Below are positions 1 through 10,484 of a DNA stretch of 39,497 nt, piece by piece. The position numbers were made by a program, and so were the translations under genes. Below the pieces are notes generated by a model. The model had not been told where the DNA came from and ran no database searches. It saw only the letters and a list, made by a program, of their open reading frames with translations. The stretch is taken from positions 1-39,497 of the forward strand of contig JAJRUI010000043.1 of NCBI GenBank assembly GCA_024277875.1, written 5' to 3'. How positions within the stretch are numbered: the first letter of the stretch is position 1; every line of letters begins with the position of its first letter. This DNA comes from Deferrisomatales bacterium. Lineage in GTDB: Bacteria > Desulfobacterota > Deferrisomatia > Deferrisomatales > Deferrisomataceae.

Positions 1-987
1 CACCTCGTCCAGGACCAGCGGGTAGTTGGGGTGGACGAACCCGGCAAGATCCAGGCGAAACGGGATCCGGCCCAGGGCGACCACCTCGGGCGGGGAGGCC
101 TCGGTGTAGGGGGGAACCCAGTTCCCGTCGGGCCCCAGGCCTGGCAGGTCCCACAGCTTGGGATGGGCGATGATCCAGCCCCGGTCGTCTAACAGGAACG
201 CGTAGTTGCCCGACCGGTAGGACGGGAACACCACCCGCTCCCGGCTGAGGGGCAGCACGTGCTGGGAGAACTCCTGGAGGTGCCGCTGGTCCACGGCCGC
301 GGCCACCACGCCGACGAGCCGGCCGGCGTCCCGCACGGCCAGGGCGAACCGGACGTGGCCGTCGTACTCGGCCCCGCCCACCGCGGCCTCCACCGAGTCG
401 GCGCCGGCGAGTTGCTCGGGTTTGGACACGTGCCGGCCCACCAGGTGGCCCACCCACGGCTCTCCGGGCGGCAGGGCCGCCGCTTCGGCGAAGTACCGCT
501 CCGTCCCGAACGTGGTGCCCTCGGGCCGGGACACGTCCCGGAGCGCCCCCCGGGGCACGGGCTCGCCCCGGTCCAGCCGGAACCGCTCCCGGCCGTCCGG
601 CCCCACCCACGCGAGCTCGGTGTACACGGGCACCCGGTCGCGCGCCTGCACCGGCCGCCCCCGGCCGTCCAGCCGGCGGCGCCACAGGATACCGGTGCGC
701 GCCCGGGCCAGCGCCGCGAACGCCTCGGGCCGCTTGGGCAAAGCGGCCAGCGTGCGCACGTCCTGGACCCGCTCCTCCAGGAACCGGGCGACCTGTTCGG
801 CCAGCCCCAGGGCCTGGATCTCCAGCGCCTGGCGTGCCTTCTCGTCCAGGGCTGCGCCGGCCCGCTCCATGCCCTCGCGCCCGAGTCGTTCGATCCGCCG
901 GGACGCGTCCACCCCGAACCACACCAGGGGCGCCAGGCTCAGGGCCAGGAACGCGGCGAGCAGTTTTCCGAACAGCGGCACCCGCAC
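1..987 (-). CDS. dCache-domain membrane sensor, N-terminal part (cut by window edge)
   Basis: This open frame runs off the left edge, leaving 329 residues. It starts at a GTG (985-987) with AGGTGG a few bases upstream. Residues about 8-25 form a hydrophobic signal-anchor helix. They are followed by a charged, predicted coiled stretch with RRIERLG and an extracytoplasmic region whose fragments (YTELAWVGPDGRERFRLDRG, YFAEAAALP, GWIIAHPKLWDLPG) fit a double Cache ligand-sensing domain. Such domains sit in the periplasm and pass a small-molecule signal to a cytoplasmic output such as a histidine kinase, diguanylate cyclase or chemoreceptor. The output domain lies outside the window, so the class of regulator cannot be told. 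The sensor family is fairly secure; the ligand is unknown. Confidence 0.75.
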   Translation of the reverse strand, partial: MRVPLFGKLLAAFLALSLAPLVWFGVDASRRIERLGREGMERAGAALDEKARQALEIQALGLAEQVARFLEERVQDVRTLAALPKRPEAFAALARARTGILWRRRLDGRGRPVQARDRVPVYTELAWVGPDGRERFRLDRGEPVPRGALRDVSRPEGTTFGTERYFAEAAALPPGEPWVGHLVGRHVSKPEQLAGADSVEAAVGGAEYDGHVRFALAVRDAGRLVGVVAAAVDQRHLQEFSQHVLPLSRERVVFPSYRSGNYAFLLDDRGWIIAHPKLWDLPGLGPDGNWVPPYTEASPPEVVALGRIPFRLDLAGFVHPNYPLVLDEV

Positions 988-1133
988 CGGTCCACCTCGC
1001 TTACGGAGAAAGACGGGACCCCCAGCATAGCCCGCCGGCCCGCCTTTTGTAACGAACCCCGTTCCTGGGTCGCCCCTCCCCGGAACCCCGCAGCCCCGGC
1101 AGCTGCCCGCCGCCTGCTCGGCCGGCCGGGTCG

Positions 1134-1639
1134 TCACATCTGCCGGAACCGGTCCCCGTAGGCGCGGCTCACCACCAGGGTCTCGGGCCGGCTGGTGAGC
1201 CGCAGGGTCCGTCGGCCGTGACCACAGCCTCTGCCGCCGCGACCCGCTCCCGGGCGGAGGAGAAGTGGGAGACGCCCCCCCCGGACACGAGCCCGAACCC
1301 CACCGCTTTGAAGGCCAGGCCGAGTTGCCCGGCCGGCGCCAGGGGCACGCCGGTGACCGCGGAACCGAGCACGGCACCCGCGGCCGACCCCGCCACGACC
1401 CCGCAGGCGGTGGCCCACCCGTCCGAGTTTCCCCGGCCCGTCATCACAAGGGCCAGGTGGACAGCGGCGAAAATCGACAGCCCCGTGCAGTGGGAGAACA
1501 CCGGGGTGGTCCAGAAGTCGGCTTCGAACCCGATGCTCCACAGGAACCCGGCGATCAGGGTGTTGAACCCCAGCGGATAGACGAACTGGCGGCACAGGTC
1601 TCGGCAACGGGCCCGGTCCGTGGCGGGCGTTCGGTTCAC
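1134..1639 (-). pseudogene. Decayed LytS-like histidine kinase / LytTR regulator remnant
   Basis: From a GTG at 1637-1639 (GGAGGG about 10 bases upstream) one frame encodes the kind of N-terminal membrane region seen in LytS/YehU-type sensor kinases: CRQFVYPLGFNTLIAGFLWS, then FWTTPVFSHCTGLSI and two more hydrophobic helices, ending in a short charged stretch (SSARERVAAAEA) where a kinase linker should begin. No His-kinase or ATPase domain follows. A different frame then carries LTSRPETLVVSRAYGDRFRQ to a stop at 1134, which looks like the last beta-strand and helix of a LytTR DNA-binding domain. The simplest reading is an internal deletion that fused the start of a lytS gene to the end of a lytR gene out of frame. 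The alternative is an intact small membrane protein of unknown function ending at 1169. Confidence 0.5.
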
Positions 1640-1691
1640 GGGGCAAGGCCCTCCGTGCCCGGTTCTGGGACGGTCGTTCGAGGGCCCCAAT

Positions 1692-2870
1692 CTACCACGG
1701 GCCGGCCGGCCGCGTGCCGGCGGGAGGGGAGGCGAACAGCCTGGGCAGCCGCATGAGCAGGGCGAGGTCCCCGTCCACCCGGTACCGGCCGGCCATGAAC
1801 GCCCGTTGCCCGTCCAGATCCCCCCGGGCGATGGCGAGCCAGACGGCCCCCGGGGTCCGGATCACCACGTCGGGCGCGGCGGCCGGGCCTTCGTGAAAGG
1901 TGCACCGCCCGCCCGAGATCGTCAGGTGGGCCGTGGTGCCCTCGTCCTCGATCTCGAACTGGTAGACCGCATCGAGCCCCTGGGCCTCTGCCGGGTCGAA
2001 CGCCGCCGGCATGGTCCGGAGCAGTTCGGTGCACGTGGACGCTGCGGCACCGGGCGTTCCGCCTGGGGACTTCCCCACCGTGACAGCCCGCCCGGACCGG
2101 GCGGCCCGCTGCGCCTCTGCGATCCACGCCTCCCGCGCCGCCGGGTCCAGGACGCCCGGGCTCCGGTCCTGGCCCACGTAGCGTTCGAACCCCTGGAACA
2201 GGCCGTTCTCGTCCCAGTGGGCGAAGTCGGCCCTCATGAACTCCCGGTTCTCCCGCACCAGCCCTCCCATGAACTGCCAGAACCGCAGGTCGCGGTCGGT
2301 GGCCGGCCGTCGCCGCTCCCCGCCCACGGCCGCTGCCAGGTCCCGGGCCAGGTCAGCCGCGTGGGCGTCCACGGCCCGTTCCCCCACGAACGCGCCGGGG
2401 GCCACGGCGATGGCTGTCAGGGCGCCCACCGGGTACGCACCGAACACCCGCAGCGCTCCGGCCAGGTACGCGGCCGTTCCCGTCTCCCCCAGCCCGGCCG
2501 ACACGGACACGGCCAGCCCGGGTTTCCAACCGGTCCGGGGCTTGTGGCCGAGGGGCAGACACCGGTCGAGGAACGTCTTCATCTGGGCGGTGACGTGGTC
2601 GATGTACACCGGCGAGGCGAGGATCACGCCGTCCGCATCGAGCAGCCGTTGCACGATGCCGGCGTGGTCGTCGCGGATCCAGCACCCGCCCCGCTCCAGG
2701 CACCGGCCGCACCCGATGCAGTAGCCGATCTCGTGGCGGGTCAGGAAAATCTCATCGAGGCCGACCCCCAGGGGGGCCAGGTGGGCTCGGAGCCGGCCGA
2801 TCATCTCGGAGGTGTTGCCGACCCCTTCGTGGGGCGAGCCGTTCACGGCGACCACGGTCTTGCTTGTCAT
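1692..2870 (-). CDS. Flavodoxin-fold NAD(P)H/FMN oxidoreductase fused to SCP2 lipid-binding domain
   Basis: The protein has 392 residues from the ATG at 2868-2870, which is preceded by a strong AAAGGAGT site. Residues 1-230 form an NADPH-dependent FMN reductase/flavodoxin-like domain: the phosphate-loop-like NGSPHEGVGNTSEM follows the first strand, then CIGCGRCLERGGC, typical of iron-sulfur-flavoprotein-like members, and ASPVYIDHVTAQMKTFLDR. Residues about 300-385 (AVYQFEIEDEGTTAHLTISG, then VVIRTPGAVWLAIARGDLDG) match the SCP2 sterol-carrier fold, which binds a lipid or other hydrophobic ligand. A flavin reductase acting on a hydrophobic substrate is an inference. The same frame is open upstream with no stop into a membrane domain (next entry), so a longer fused product from 3515 is possible. 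Confidence 0.8.
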   Translation of the reverse strand: MTSKTVVAVNGSPHEGVGNTSEMIGRLRAHLAPLGVGLDEIFLTRHEIGYCIGCGRCLERGGCWIRDDHAGIVQRLLDADGVILASPVYIDHVTAQMKTFLDRCLPLGHKPRTGWKPGLAVSVSAGLGETGTAAYLAGALRVFGAYPVGALTAIAVAPGAFVGERAVDAHAADLARDLAAAVGGERRRPATDRDLRFWQFMGGLVRENREFMRADFAHWDENGLFQGFERYVGQDRSPGVLDPAAREAWIAEAQRAARSGRAVTVGKSPGGTPGAAASTCTELLRTMPAAFDPAEAQGLDAVYQFEIEDEGTTAHLTISGGRCTFHEGPAAAPDVVIRTPGAVWLAIARGDLDGQRAFMAGRYRVDGDLALLMRLPRLFASPPAGTRPAGPW

Positions 2871-2884
2871 GGTGGACTCCTTTT
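2868..2884 (-). promoter_or_regulatory. Internal ribosome-binding site and ATG inside an open frame
   Basis: AAAAGGAGTCCACCATG lies within the continuous frame 3515-1692. The SD-to-ATG spacing is ideal. It argues that the flavodoxin-SCP2 protein is translated on its own even though the frame is open upstream. Confidence 0.6.
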
Positions 2885-3515
2885 CGGGCGGACCGGGCCG
2901 GTCCGAAGGGAGGGCGACGCCGGCCTTCCGGCGGCGCCAACCCGGGTAGCAGCGGTTCAGGGGCACCCCGATCCCCGCGACGAGCGCCGCAGGCAGCACG
3001 TCCCCGAACCACACCCGGGGGGCGCCGGGAGGCGCCAGCAAAGAGGAAACGGAAAAGCCGGCGGCCCCGGCGAACAAGACCGTCCACGCGAGGCTCATCT
3101 CCCGGTTGATCCGGCGGAACAGGTCGGTGTTCCACACGACTTTCGGGGTCGTCCTTCGGGCGTAGTACACGGTGAACGGGTCGCGGCCCGAAGCGAACCC
3201 GAGGCACGCCCGCAGGAAGAGCGCCCCGTACAGGCTGGCCACGGGCGCACCCCGCAAAAAGGCGCCCAGTTCCCCTGGGGCGAACCACCGAGCCAGGCAC
3301 GCGGCCGACAGCAGGCCTGCGGCCGCCTGGGCCGGGGGCGCAGCGGCCCTCCCTCCCTGGCCCAGCACCGCTGCGACCGCTGCGGCTGCCAGCACCGGCT
3401 CCCACCAGGGCAGAGACCTCATCCCGACCCGGACACCTACAATCCACAGGGTGGCGGCCACCACGGGCACGGTCGCGGCAAGGTGCTCCAGGACGCTGCG
3501 CAGACGATAGCGCAA
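2871..3515 (-). CDS. Membrane domain reading in frame, without a stop, into the flavodoxin-SCP2 protein
   Basis: The frame begins at TTG (3513-3515), seven bases after GGAG in a GAGGAGGGAG tract. It encodes about 215 residues with at least four hydrophobic helices (LEHLAATVPVVAATLWIVGV, WWEPVLAAAAVAAVLG, ASLYGALFLRACLGFA, LAWTVLFAGAAGFSVSSLLA) around a conserved-looking RDPFTVYYARRTTPKVVWNT segment seen in small uncharacterised bacterial membrane proteins. There is no stop codon before the ATG of the flavodoxin gene. The last membrane helix is followed by WRRRKAGVALPSDRPGPPEK and then the flavodoxin start. Either this is one 607-residue membrane-tethered protein, or the separate membrane gene lost its stop and the internal ATG with its own ribosome site is used independently. 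The function of the membrane part is unknown. Confidence 0.55.
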
Positions 3516-3712
3516 GGGAGTACTCCCTCCTCGTAGGGGACGAGCCGTCCGGCGCGGGCGGCTTCTGGGGTCGAGACTACAACACAAACCGGAGTGGGGG
3601 GGGGAGCCCTTACTGCGACGAAACGCACGAAAAGGGGGGTGAACGGTGCAGGAGTACGGCGAGATCGCGCCCCGGAACACGGGCGGGACGGCCGGCCCAG
3701 CGGGCGGCCCGC

Positions 3713-4108
3713 CTACCGGTAGTACTGTTTGAACTCCCCGCTGGGCTCGCGCTCGCTGTAAATGTACAGGCAGAGCCCGTTCGGGTCCTGCCCCGCAAAG
3801 CCCCGATCGCCCCACGGGTGGCCCTCCAGGGGCACCACCGCAGCCAGGCCCGCGCCGGTCAGCCTGGCGTGCTCCGCTTCCACGTCGTCCACCGCGAAGT
3901 TGACCATCAGGCCCGCGCTGTCGCTGGGTTTCTGCCCCGGCTGCCGGGGCGCCATGAACTGCAGGGTCGACGCCGGGCCGCCGAACTGCAGGTTGACGTA
4001 CCACCCGCAGTCAAAGGTGACCTCGGCCCCGAAGTGCCGGACGTAGAAGTCCCGGCTCTCCCCGACTTTGTCTGTCGTAAACACGACCGACAGAGCCCTC
4101 GTCTCCAT
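3713..4108 (-). CDS. VOC superfamily (glyoxalase/bleomycin-resistance-like) protein
   Basis: The protein has 131 residues, one full VOC module of paired beta-alpha-beta-beta-beta units. The start ATG (4106-4108) has a strong GAAAGGAGGGG site. The first half holds LSVVFTTDKVGESRDFYVRH and the second MVNFAVDDVEAEHARLTGAG, ending with the usual DPNGLCLYIYSE glutamate strand. Many VOC proteins bind a divalent metal through one His/Glu set per half-site; here the terminal Glu is present but the N-terminal metal position is replaced (LSVVFTT rather than a His), so a metal enzyme is uncertain. Substrate unknown. It stands alone, about 200 bases from each neighbour. Confidence 0.85.
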   Translation of the reverse strand: METRALSVVFTTDKVGESRDFYVRHFGAEVTFDCGWYVNLQFGGPASTLQFMAPRQPGQKPSDSAGLMVNFAVDDVEAEHARLTGAGLAAVVPLEGHPWGDRGFAGQDPNGLCLYIYSEREPSGEFKQYYR

Positions 4109-4269
4109 GCTGCCCCTCCTTTCCTCGCGACCGCGTCTTTCCGGGAAGACCTCGCGGCATCGCCGCCAAACCGACTGCCCAGCCGGATCCCGCTGGTGGC
4201 CGGCCCGGTGCGCAATGGCGCTGGTCCCCGCCGGGCGGCCCCAGACTCAGAGGCGCCCGCGGACGCGCC

Positions 4270-4290
4270 GGAGGCATTGGACCTGCCTCC
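4270..4290 (-). terminator. Weak hairpin downstream of the beta-helix gene
   Basis: GGAGGCA and TGCCTCC form a 7-bp stem around a 7-base loop, 17 bases past the stop of the beta-helix gene. No T-tract follows on the minus strand, so termination is only suggested. Confidence 0.3.
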
Positions 4291-4307
4291 GCTCCGCCCC
4301 CCCGAGA

Positions 4308-5969
4308 TCACAGGAGTTCGGCCGCGCCCGGGTCGGCCACCGACTCCCGGACCCGCCCCTGCGCGTCGGGAACGTACTGGTACCGCACCGGATGGTCTGT
4401 ACCGACCGGCGCGGGAAGCGGCTGGGCCATACCGCGCACCAGGGGCGTGTCGACCGGCAAGAGGGTGGCCGTGTCGATCGGGGGGGGCGCACCAGAGGTG
4501 TCCAGGAGATTCTCGGCACCGACGACCACGGGGCGCTCGCCGGCATACGGGTAGCACTCGGCCTCGGCTTCCGGGCTTAGCCAGTCGTCGCTGATCCAGT
4601 TCACGCCGAGATCGATCGTCCCGCTGTCGCGCCCCAGGCACAGGTAGGCGGGTTCCGCCCCGTCGGTTTCGCTCCCGAAATAGATAATGTTGTTGAAAGC
4701 GGCCACCGTCTCCTCGGCCGGGGCCCCGGTCGCCTCGTCGTAGAGATACATGTCGAAGAGCCTGAGCCTCCAGCTGTCGCTGCGGTCCTGGCGGAGGGAG
4801 AGCGTGTTGTTGAAAAAGTAGAGCGTACCCTTCCGGGCGAGTTCCGGGTCGTTGTCGTACCCGTAGTGGATCAACGCGGATGCGGGCGTCTGGCTCCCCA
4901 CGTGCTGGATGAAGTTCCCGTAGACGTACGTCTTGCGGTAGGCGGCCTCGGCCTGTCTCACCTTCTCCAAGCGGTCCGGGTCCGGCTGCTCGCCGTCGAG
5001 ACTCCGGATGTACTCCTCTTCGATGTACCACGGCGCCGCGTCCTCCACCTCGACCAGGTCCAGAACACGGGTGCTCCCGCTGTCGAACCAGTTGTACCGG
5101 ATCACCGACCCCGCGACCCGCTCCTTTAGCGTCGCCCCCTCCGAACCAGCTGCGTTGGGCCCGAACCGGTTGAACTGGTAGGTCGCGCCGATGGCCTGGA
5201 TGTAGACCCCGTGCTGGCGGTAGCTACCGGGCTGCCCGTGTCCGTGGAGGTCGTTCCCCTCGATCAGGATGTTCCGGGTCAGGCTCGCCTCGTTGTACTC
5301 CTGGGACATCGTGAAGATCCCGTTGCCGCAGTTTTCGAGCTCGTTGTTCCGGATGACGATGTTGTCCCCGGCCTGCACGCGGATGCAGGCCGCCCCGTCT
5401 TCATACCTGTCGACGGAACCGTCCGTCCGCGTGTAGCTGAACGCATCCTTGGCGTTCCTGATGTGCAACCCCTCGATGACGATGTTGTGAACCTTGAGGT
5501 CGTAGTCCCTGTTCCACAACAGGACCATCGCAAGCCCTTCCATCGGCTCGTAACTGCCGTAGGCCGGTGCGTCATCGGGATCGTTCGCGGCGCCGTCGCC
5601 GTCCAGAACGGGCAACTCGCCGTTTGGCCCGGCCACGCCGCACACCCGGATCGGGTCCTCCTCGGACCCGTCGGTACTGATGATGATCTTCTCCCGGTAG
5701 GGCGTCGGCCGATAGAAGATCCGGACGGTGTCCCCCGGGCCCAGCAGGGACCACGGCACGTCGGCGACGGAGTTGTACGTCTGCCCGGGGCCGACCGGGT
5801 AGTCGGTGCCGTTGTCGGTCGGGACGCACGGGGAGTCGGCCTGCGGAGGGACCGGGTCGTCCCCAGGGCCCGGGGCGCCACCGGCCCCGCCCTGCCCCCC
5901 GCAGCCGAAGAACAACAGGGCGCCGGCCACACCGAGTGCCCCAAACACGCCAAGCCTGTACCGAAGCAT
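4308..5969 (-). CDS. Secreted right-handed beta-helix lipoprotein
   Basis: The protein has 553 residues from the ATG at 5967-5969, with GCGGAGGAAA upstream. The N-terminus is a lipoprotein signal (GALLFFGC, lipid Cys at residue 23) followed by a Gly-rich spacer. The body shows short repeated rungs typical of parallel beta-helix (PbH1/pectate-lyase-like) proteins, for example NIVIEGLHIRNAKDAF, GDNIVIRNNELENCGNGIF, TRNILIEGNDLHGHG and SVIRYNWFDSGSTRVLDL. A later part has FFNNTLSL and AFNNIIYFGSE. The domain often binds or cleaves acidic polysaccharide, but no catalytic residues can be assigned, so an enzyme activity is not claimed. It probably sits on the outer membrane. It is monocistronic, with a long 438-base leader region. 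Confidence 0.8.
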   Translation of the reverse strand: MLRYRLGVFGALGVAGALLFFGCGGQGGAGGAPGPGDDPVPPQADSPCVPTDNGTDYPVGPGQTYNSVADVPWSLLGPGDTVRIFYRPTPYREKIIISTDGSEEDPIRVCGVAGPNGELPVLDGDGAANDPDDAPAYGSYEPMEGLAMVLLWNRDYDLKVHNIVIEGLHIRNAKDAFSYTRTDGSVDRYEDGAACIRVQAGDNIVIRNNELENCGNGIFTMSQEYNEASLTRNILIEGNDLHGHGQPGSYRQHGVYIQAIGATYQFNRFGPNAAGSEGATLKERVAGSVIRYNWFDSGSTRVLDLVEVEDAAPWYIEEEYIRSLDGEQPDPDRLEKVRQAEAAYRKTYVYGNFIQHVGSQTPASALIHYGYDNDPELARKGTLYFFNNTLSLRQDRSDSWRLRLFDMYLYDEATGAPAEETVAAFNNIIYFGSETDGAEPAYLCLGRDSGTIDLGVNWISDDWLSPEAEAECYPYAGERPVVVGAENLLDTSGAPPPIDTATLLPVDTPLVRGMAQPLPAPVGTDHPVRYQYVPDAQGRVRESVADPGAAELL

Positions 5970-6350
5970 CGATTTCCTCCGCTTCTCGGGTTTACAAACC
6001 TGCTCGCCGGGCCGGCGGAGCGACAGCGCGCAGTGCCCTCGAGGTACGGTGGACGCTTCGCCGACGCCCTGGGGCGTCCCCTACCCCTAGCCTACGGGTC
6101 CTGGCACTCCGGGCTTCCCCACTCGGCCGATGCACCATGATTTCCATGGTGAATGCAGCAACCGTGCCGCCTGGCCCCGGTTCCGGGCTGGTGCCGCCCA
6201 AGAACGGAGACAGGCCCGCGGACAGGATCGCGTAACTCCGTTCCGTTGCCGTACCCGCGGCCGCGCACCGCAAACCGGGCCCGTCGGGGGCCTACCCCGG
6301 GGGAACCGGCCGAGCCGGTGGGGGAGACGCCCGGGGCTCCGGCGCGTACC
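5970..6350. other. Long intergenic/leader region upstream of the beta-helix gene
   Basis: No credible gene is seen in this stretch between the acs terminator and the beta-helix start. It holds two strong hairpins: GACGCCC/GGGCGTC at 6063-6078 (2-base loop) and CACCATG/CATGGTG at 6133-6151 (5-base loop). They could belong to a structured 5' leader of the beta-helix mRNA. I could not match it to a known riboswitch consensus. Confidence 0.4.
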
Positions 6351-6382
6351 AAAAAGGCGGGCCGGCCCCTGGGGGCCGGCCC
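6351..6382 (-). terminator. Rho-independent terminator of acs
   Basis: An 11-bp stem, GGGCCGGCCCC (59-69 of this hundred-block) with GGGGCCGGCCC and a 2-base loop, is followed on the minus strand by GCC and five T residues (complement of 6351-6355). It lies 25 bases past the acs stop. Confidence 0.85.
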
Positions 6383-6407
6383 GTCGCGTTCGGTGGCAGG
6401 AGGACGG

Positions 6408-8378
<1,971 letters not shown>

Positions 8379-8481
8379 GCTGACCTCCTTCGAGAGATGT
8401 GTGGAACACCACGCCAGCAAAGGGCTTTTCGCCTCCTCCCCCTTTACGGCGCCACCCAGGCAAGGCGGACATCGGGCCGCG

Positions 8482-8510
8482 ATTATACCGACGCGACCCC
8501 CGGTGGACAA
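8482..8510 (-). promoter_or_regulatory. Sigma70-type promoter of acs
   Basis: On the minus strand TTGTCC (8505-8510) is separated by exactly 17 bases from a perfect TATAAT (8482-8487). Transcription would start near 8475, giving an acs leader of roughly 97 bases. Confidence 0.75.
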
Positions 8511-8617
8511 GACCCAAACGATGTTATGAGGACCGGAAAAAACGGCTCGAAACAGTCCTGGCAGCCCGATCGGATCGGTCGTCTTTTTTTTGGACTTCCC
8601 CTCCGGTGCCGTACCGG

Positions 8618-8623
8618 TACAAT
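8618..8623 (+). promoter_or_regulatory. Possible -10 element for the cytochrome operon
   Basis: TACAAT lies about 70 bases upstream of the beta-barrel gene start. No good -35 hexamer stands 16-18 bases before it (TTGGAC at 8590 is 22 bases away), so an activator-dependent promoter or a different start site is likely. Confidence 0.3.
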
Positions 8624-8694
8624 GGGCGCGGCCGTCAACCGTCGGGTCTGCCCTGTGTTCCCGGGGCTGCGGCCCGTTTCCAGGAGTGTTCGCC

Positions 8695-9948
8695 ATGCCG
8701 AAACGCTGGGGTGCGACCGCCCTCGCCTTCACCGCCCTGGGTGCCTTCGTCTTCGCGGCCGGCCCGCCGGCCCGGGCCGCGGGTGTCCACCTGGCGTCGA
8801 GCACCCTGGTGCGCGCGTTCGAGGACCGGGACGGAAACCGGGCCACGCCGGTCTACGAGTACCTCCAGGCCGACCTGGGCGAGTTGGACGACCGGGGCGT
8901 GTCGGTCCACCTGTACGGGTGGGGGCGTCTGGACCTGGCGGACGACGACGCGTTCGGCGACCGGGCCGCGGGCGAGGCCGTGTACGCGTACGCCCAGTAC
9001 ACGGCCGGAAACAACCTCATGGTCCGCCTGGGCCGCCAGTACGTATTCCAGGGCGGGGCGAACGAGAGCCTGGACGGAGTGCGGGTGGACGCGGACGTGA
9101 GTCCCCTGTTTTCCTTCACCGCGTACGGGGGGGTGCCGGTGGCCGTAGAGGAGGTGGACGGCCGGAGCGGGGACACCCTGTGGGGCGGCCGGTTCGGGCA
9201 CCATTCGGGCGACCGCTACGATCTGGGCCTGTCGTACAAGCACCTGGCCAACGACGGGAGCCGGGACGACGAGTTCGTGGGCTTGGACGGCAGCGTGTCC
9301 CTCCCGGCCGGGATCGGGGTGTCGGGCCGGTCGCTGTACAGCCTGGCCACCGACGGGTGGGCCGAACACGCGTACGAGGCGGACGTGCCCGCGTGGGGCA
9401 CCCGGATCCGCCCGTTCTTCCAGCAGGTTTCCTACGAAGACCGGTTCGACACCGGGGAGAACACCGGCGGGCCGTTCCGGGCGCTCGCCGGGTCGGACGA
9501 GCGATCGACAACCCTGGGTGCGGACTGGTGGATCCCCGCAGCCGGGCCGGTGGACGTGACCGTGCGGTTGCACCACAACCGGTACGACGAGCGCAGCAGC
9601 GCCACCTACGCCGCCGGCAGCGTGCGGTGGCCCGTAGCCAAGGCGCTGGACCTGGGCGGGGAGTTGGGCCGGATGAACGGCGGGGACGACCGGGACCGGT
9701 ACACCCTGCTGCGGCTGTTCGCCTACTGGGAGTTGCCGTTCGGGTACGCCACGGCCGACGCCGTGTACGCCCGGTACGACGAAGACGTGTTCGGCGAGGA
9801 CGCGTCGCTGTTCCTGAGCGCCACCGGAGGGTGGCGCACACCGGTGGAGAACCTCCTGGTGGAGGTGAACGCGGACTACGGGTCCGACCCCTACTTCGAC
9901 AGCAACTTGCGCGCGTTCGCCGCGGTCCGGTACGTGTACGACCGGTAG
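8695..9948 (+). CDS. Outer-membrane beta-barrel protein of the cytochrome operon
   Basis: The protein has 417 residues from the ATG at 8695, with CCAGGAG upstream. It has a cleavable signal peptide ([14 protein letters not shown]; cut near residue 28) and then alternating amphipathic strands rich in Tyr, Gly, Asp and Arg, for example [40 protein letters not shown] and [15 protein letters not shown]. It ends [12 protein letters not shown], where a terminal aromatic strand would be, although the last residue is Arg rather than Phe. No heme motifs are present. Standing first in a run with two multiheme lipoproteins, it probably supplies the barrel of a porin-cytochrome conduit, similar in role but not obviously in sequence to MtrB/OmbB. 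The role is inferred from context. Confidence 0.75.
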   Translation: MPKRWGATALAFTALGAFVFAAGPPARAAGVHLASSTLVRAFEDRDGNRATPVYEYLQADLGELDDRGVSVHLYGWGRLDLADDDAFGDRAAGEAVYAYAQYTAGNNLMVRLGRQYVFQGGANESLDGVRVDADVSPLFSFTAYGGVPVAVEEVDGRSGDTLWGGRFGHHSGDRYDLGLSYKHLANDGSRDDEFVGLDGSVSLPAGIGVSGRSLYSLATDGWAEHAYEADVPAWGTRIRPFFQQVSYEDRFDTGENTGGPFRALAGSDERSTTLGADWWIPAAGPVDVTVRLHHNRYDERSSATYAAGSVRWPVAKALDLGGELGRMNGGDDRDRYTLLRLFAYWELPFGYATADAVYARYDEDVFGEDASLFLSATGGWRTPVENLLVEVNADYGSDPYFDSNLRAFAAVRYVYDR

Positions 9949-9987
9949 GAGCGGCCGCAGGCGCCCCCTGAAGGAAGGCGAGTTGCC

Positions 9988-10467
9988 ATGACACCGAAAC
10001 GCCCCCTGTTCTGGAGCGGACTCGCCGCGGTCGCGGTGGCCGCCGTGCTGGTCGGCTGCGCCGCCCTCCACAGCTCCTACGAGCTGCCCGCGGCCCACCC
10101 GGACGAGCTCGAGCCGGGCCCGCCCGTGTGCTCGGACTGCCACGAGCCGGACGGGGGCGGAGTCGTGTACGCCCGGTTCGACCACACGCCGGCGTTCGCC
10201 GCGGGAGCCCACCGCCTGGCCGCGGGCCAGCGGGAGGCGGTGTGCAGCCTGTGCCACCAGCCGTCCATGTGCAACGGGTGCCACGCCGACGCGGTGGAAC
10301 TGAAGCCGTCGACCCGGGACCCGGGCGGCACCCGGCGGGCGTACCCCCACCGGGGCGACTACCTCACCCGCCACCGGATCGACGGCCGGGTGGACCCGGC
10401 GCCGTGTTTCCGGTGCCACGGCAACCCCAAGGCGTCGGCCTCGTGCCGGCCGTGCCACGGCCGGTAG
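9988..10467 (+). CDS. Five-heme c-type cytochrome lipoprotein
   Basis: The protein has 159 residues with a lipobox LVGC (Cys 24), so it is exported and lipid-anchored. Five CXXCH sites are present: CSDCH, CSLCH, CNGCH, CFRCH and CRPCH. Extra histidines in between (FDHTPAFAAGAHRLA, YPHRGDYLTRHRIDG) can serve as distal ligands, which suggests bis-His low-spin hemes for electron transfer. The start ATG has GGAAGGCG upstream. It follows the barrel gene by 39 bases and precedes the 25-heme gene by 17 bases, so the three are probably co-transcribed. It may be the periplasm-facing heme module of an outer-membrane conduit; this placement is inferred. Confidence 0.88.
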   Translation: MTPKRPLFWSGLAAVAVAAVLVGCAALHSSYELPAAHPDELEPGPPVCSDCHEPDGGGVVYARFDHTPAFAAGAHRLAAGQREAVCSLCHQPSMCNGCHADAVELKPSTRDPGGTRRAYPHRGDYLTRHRIDGRVDPAPCFRCHGNPKASASCRPCHGR

Positions 10468-10484
10468 GCCGCCGGAGAGCTCCC

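Noticed and set aside
1620-3536. Long + strand open frame (over 600 codons) opposite the flavoprotein gene
   Set aside because: It is Pro/Gly/Arg/His-rich, has no recognisable domain, and mirrors the third-position GC bias of the real minus-strand gene. Similar shadows lie opposite acs, ftsK and purL.
6085-6160. Minus-strand leader considered as a c-di-GMP or cobalamin riboswitch
   Set aside because: A few bases resemble parts of each consensus, but the core receptor sequences and the required helices are not present.
8566-8591. CCGAT/ATCGG stem followed by eight T residues on the + strand, as a terminator
   Set aside because: No + strand gene lies upstream, the stem is only 5 bp, and it falls between two divergent genes. 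It may be part of a regulatory region.
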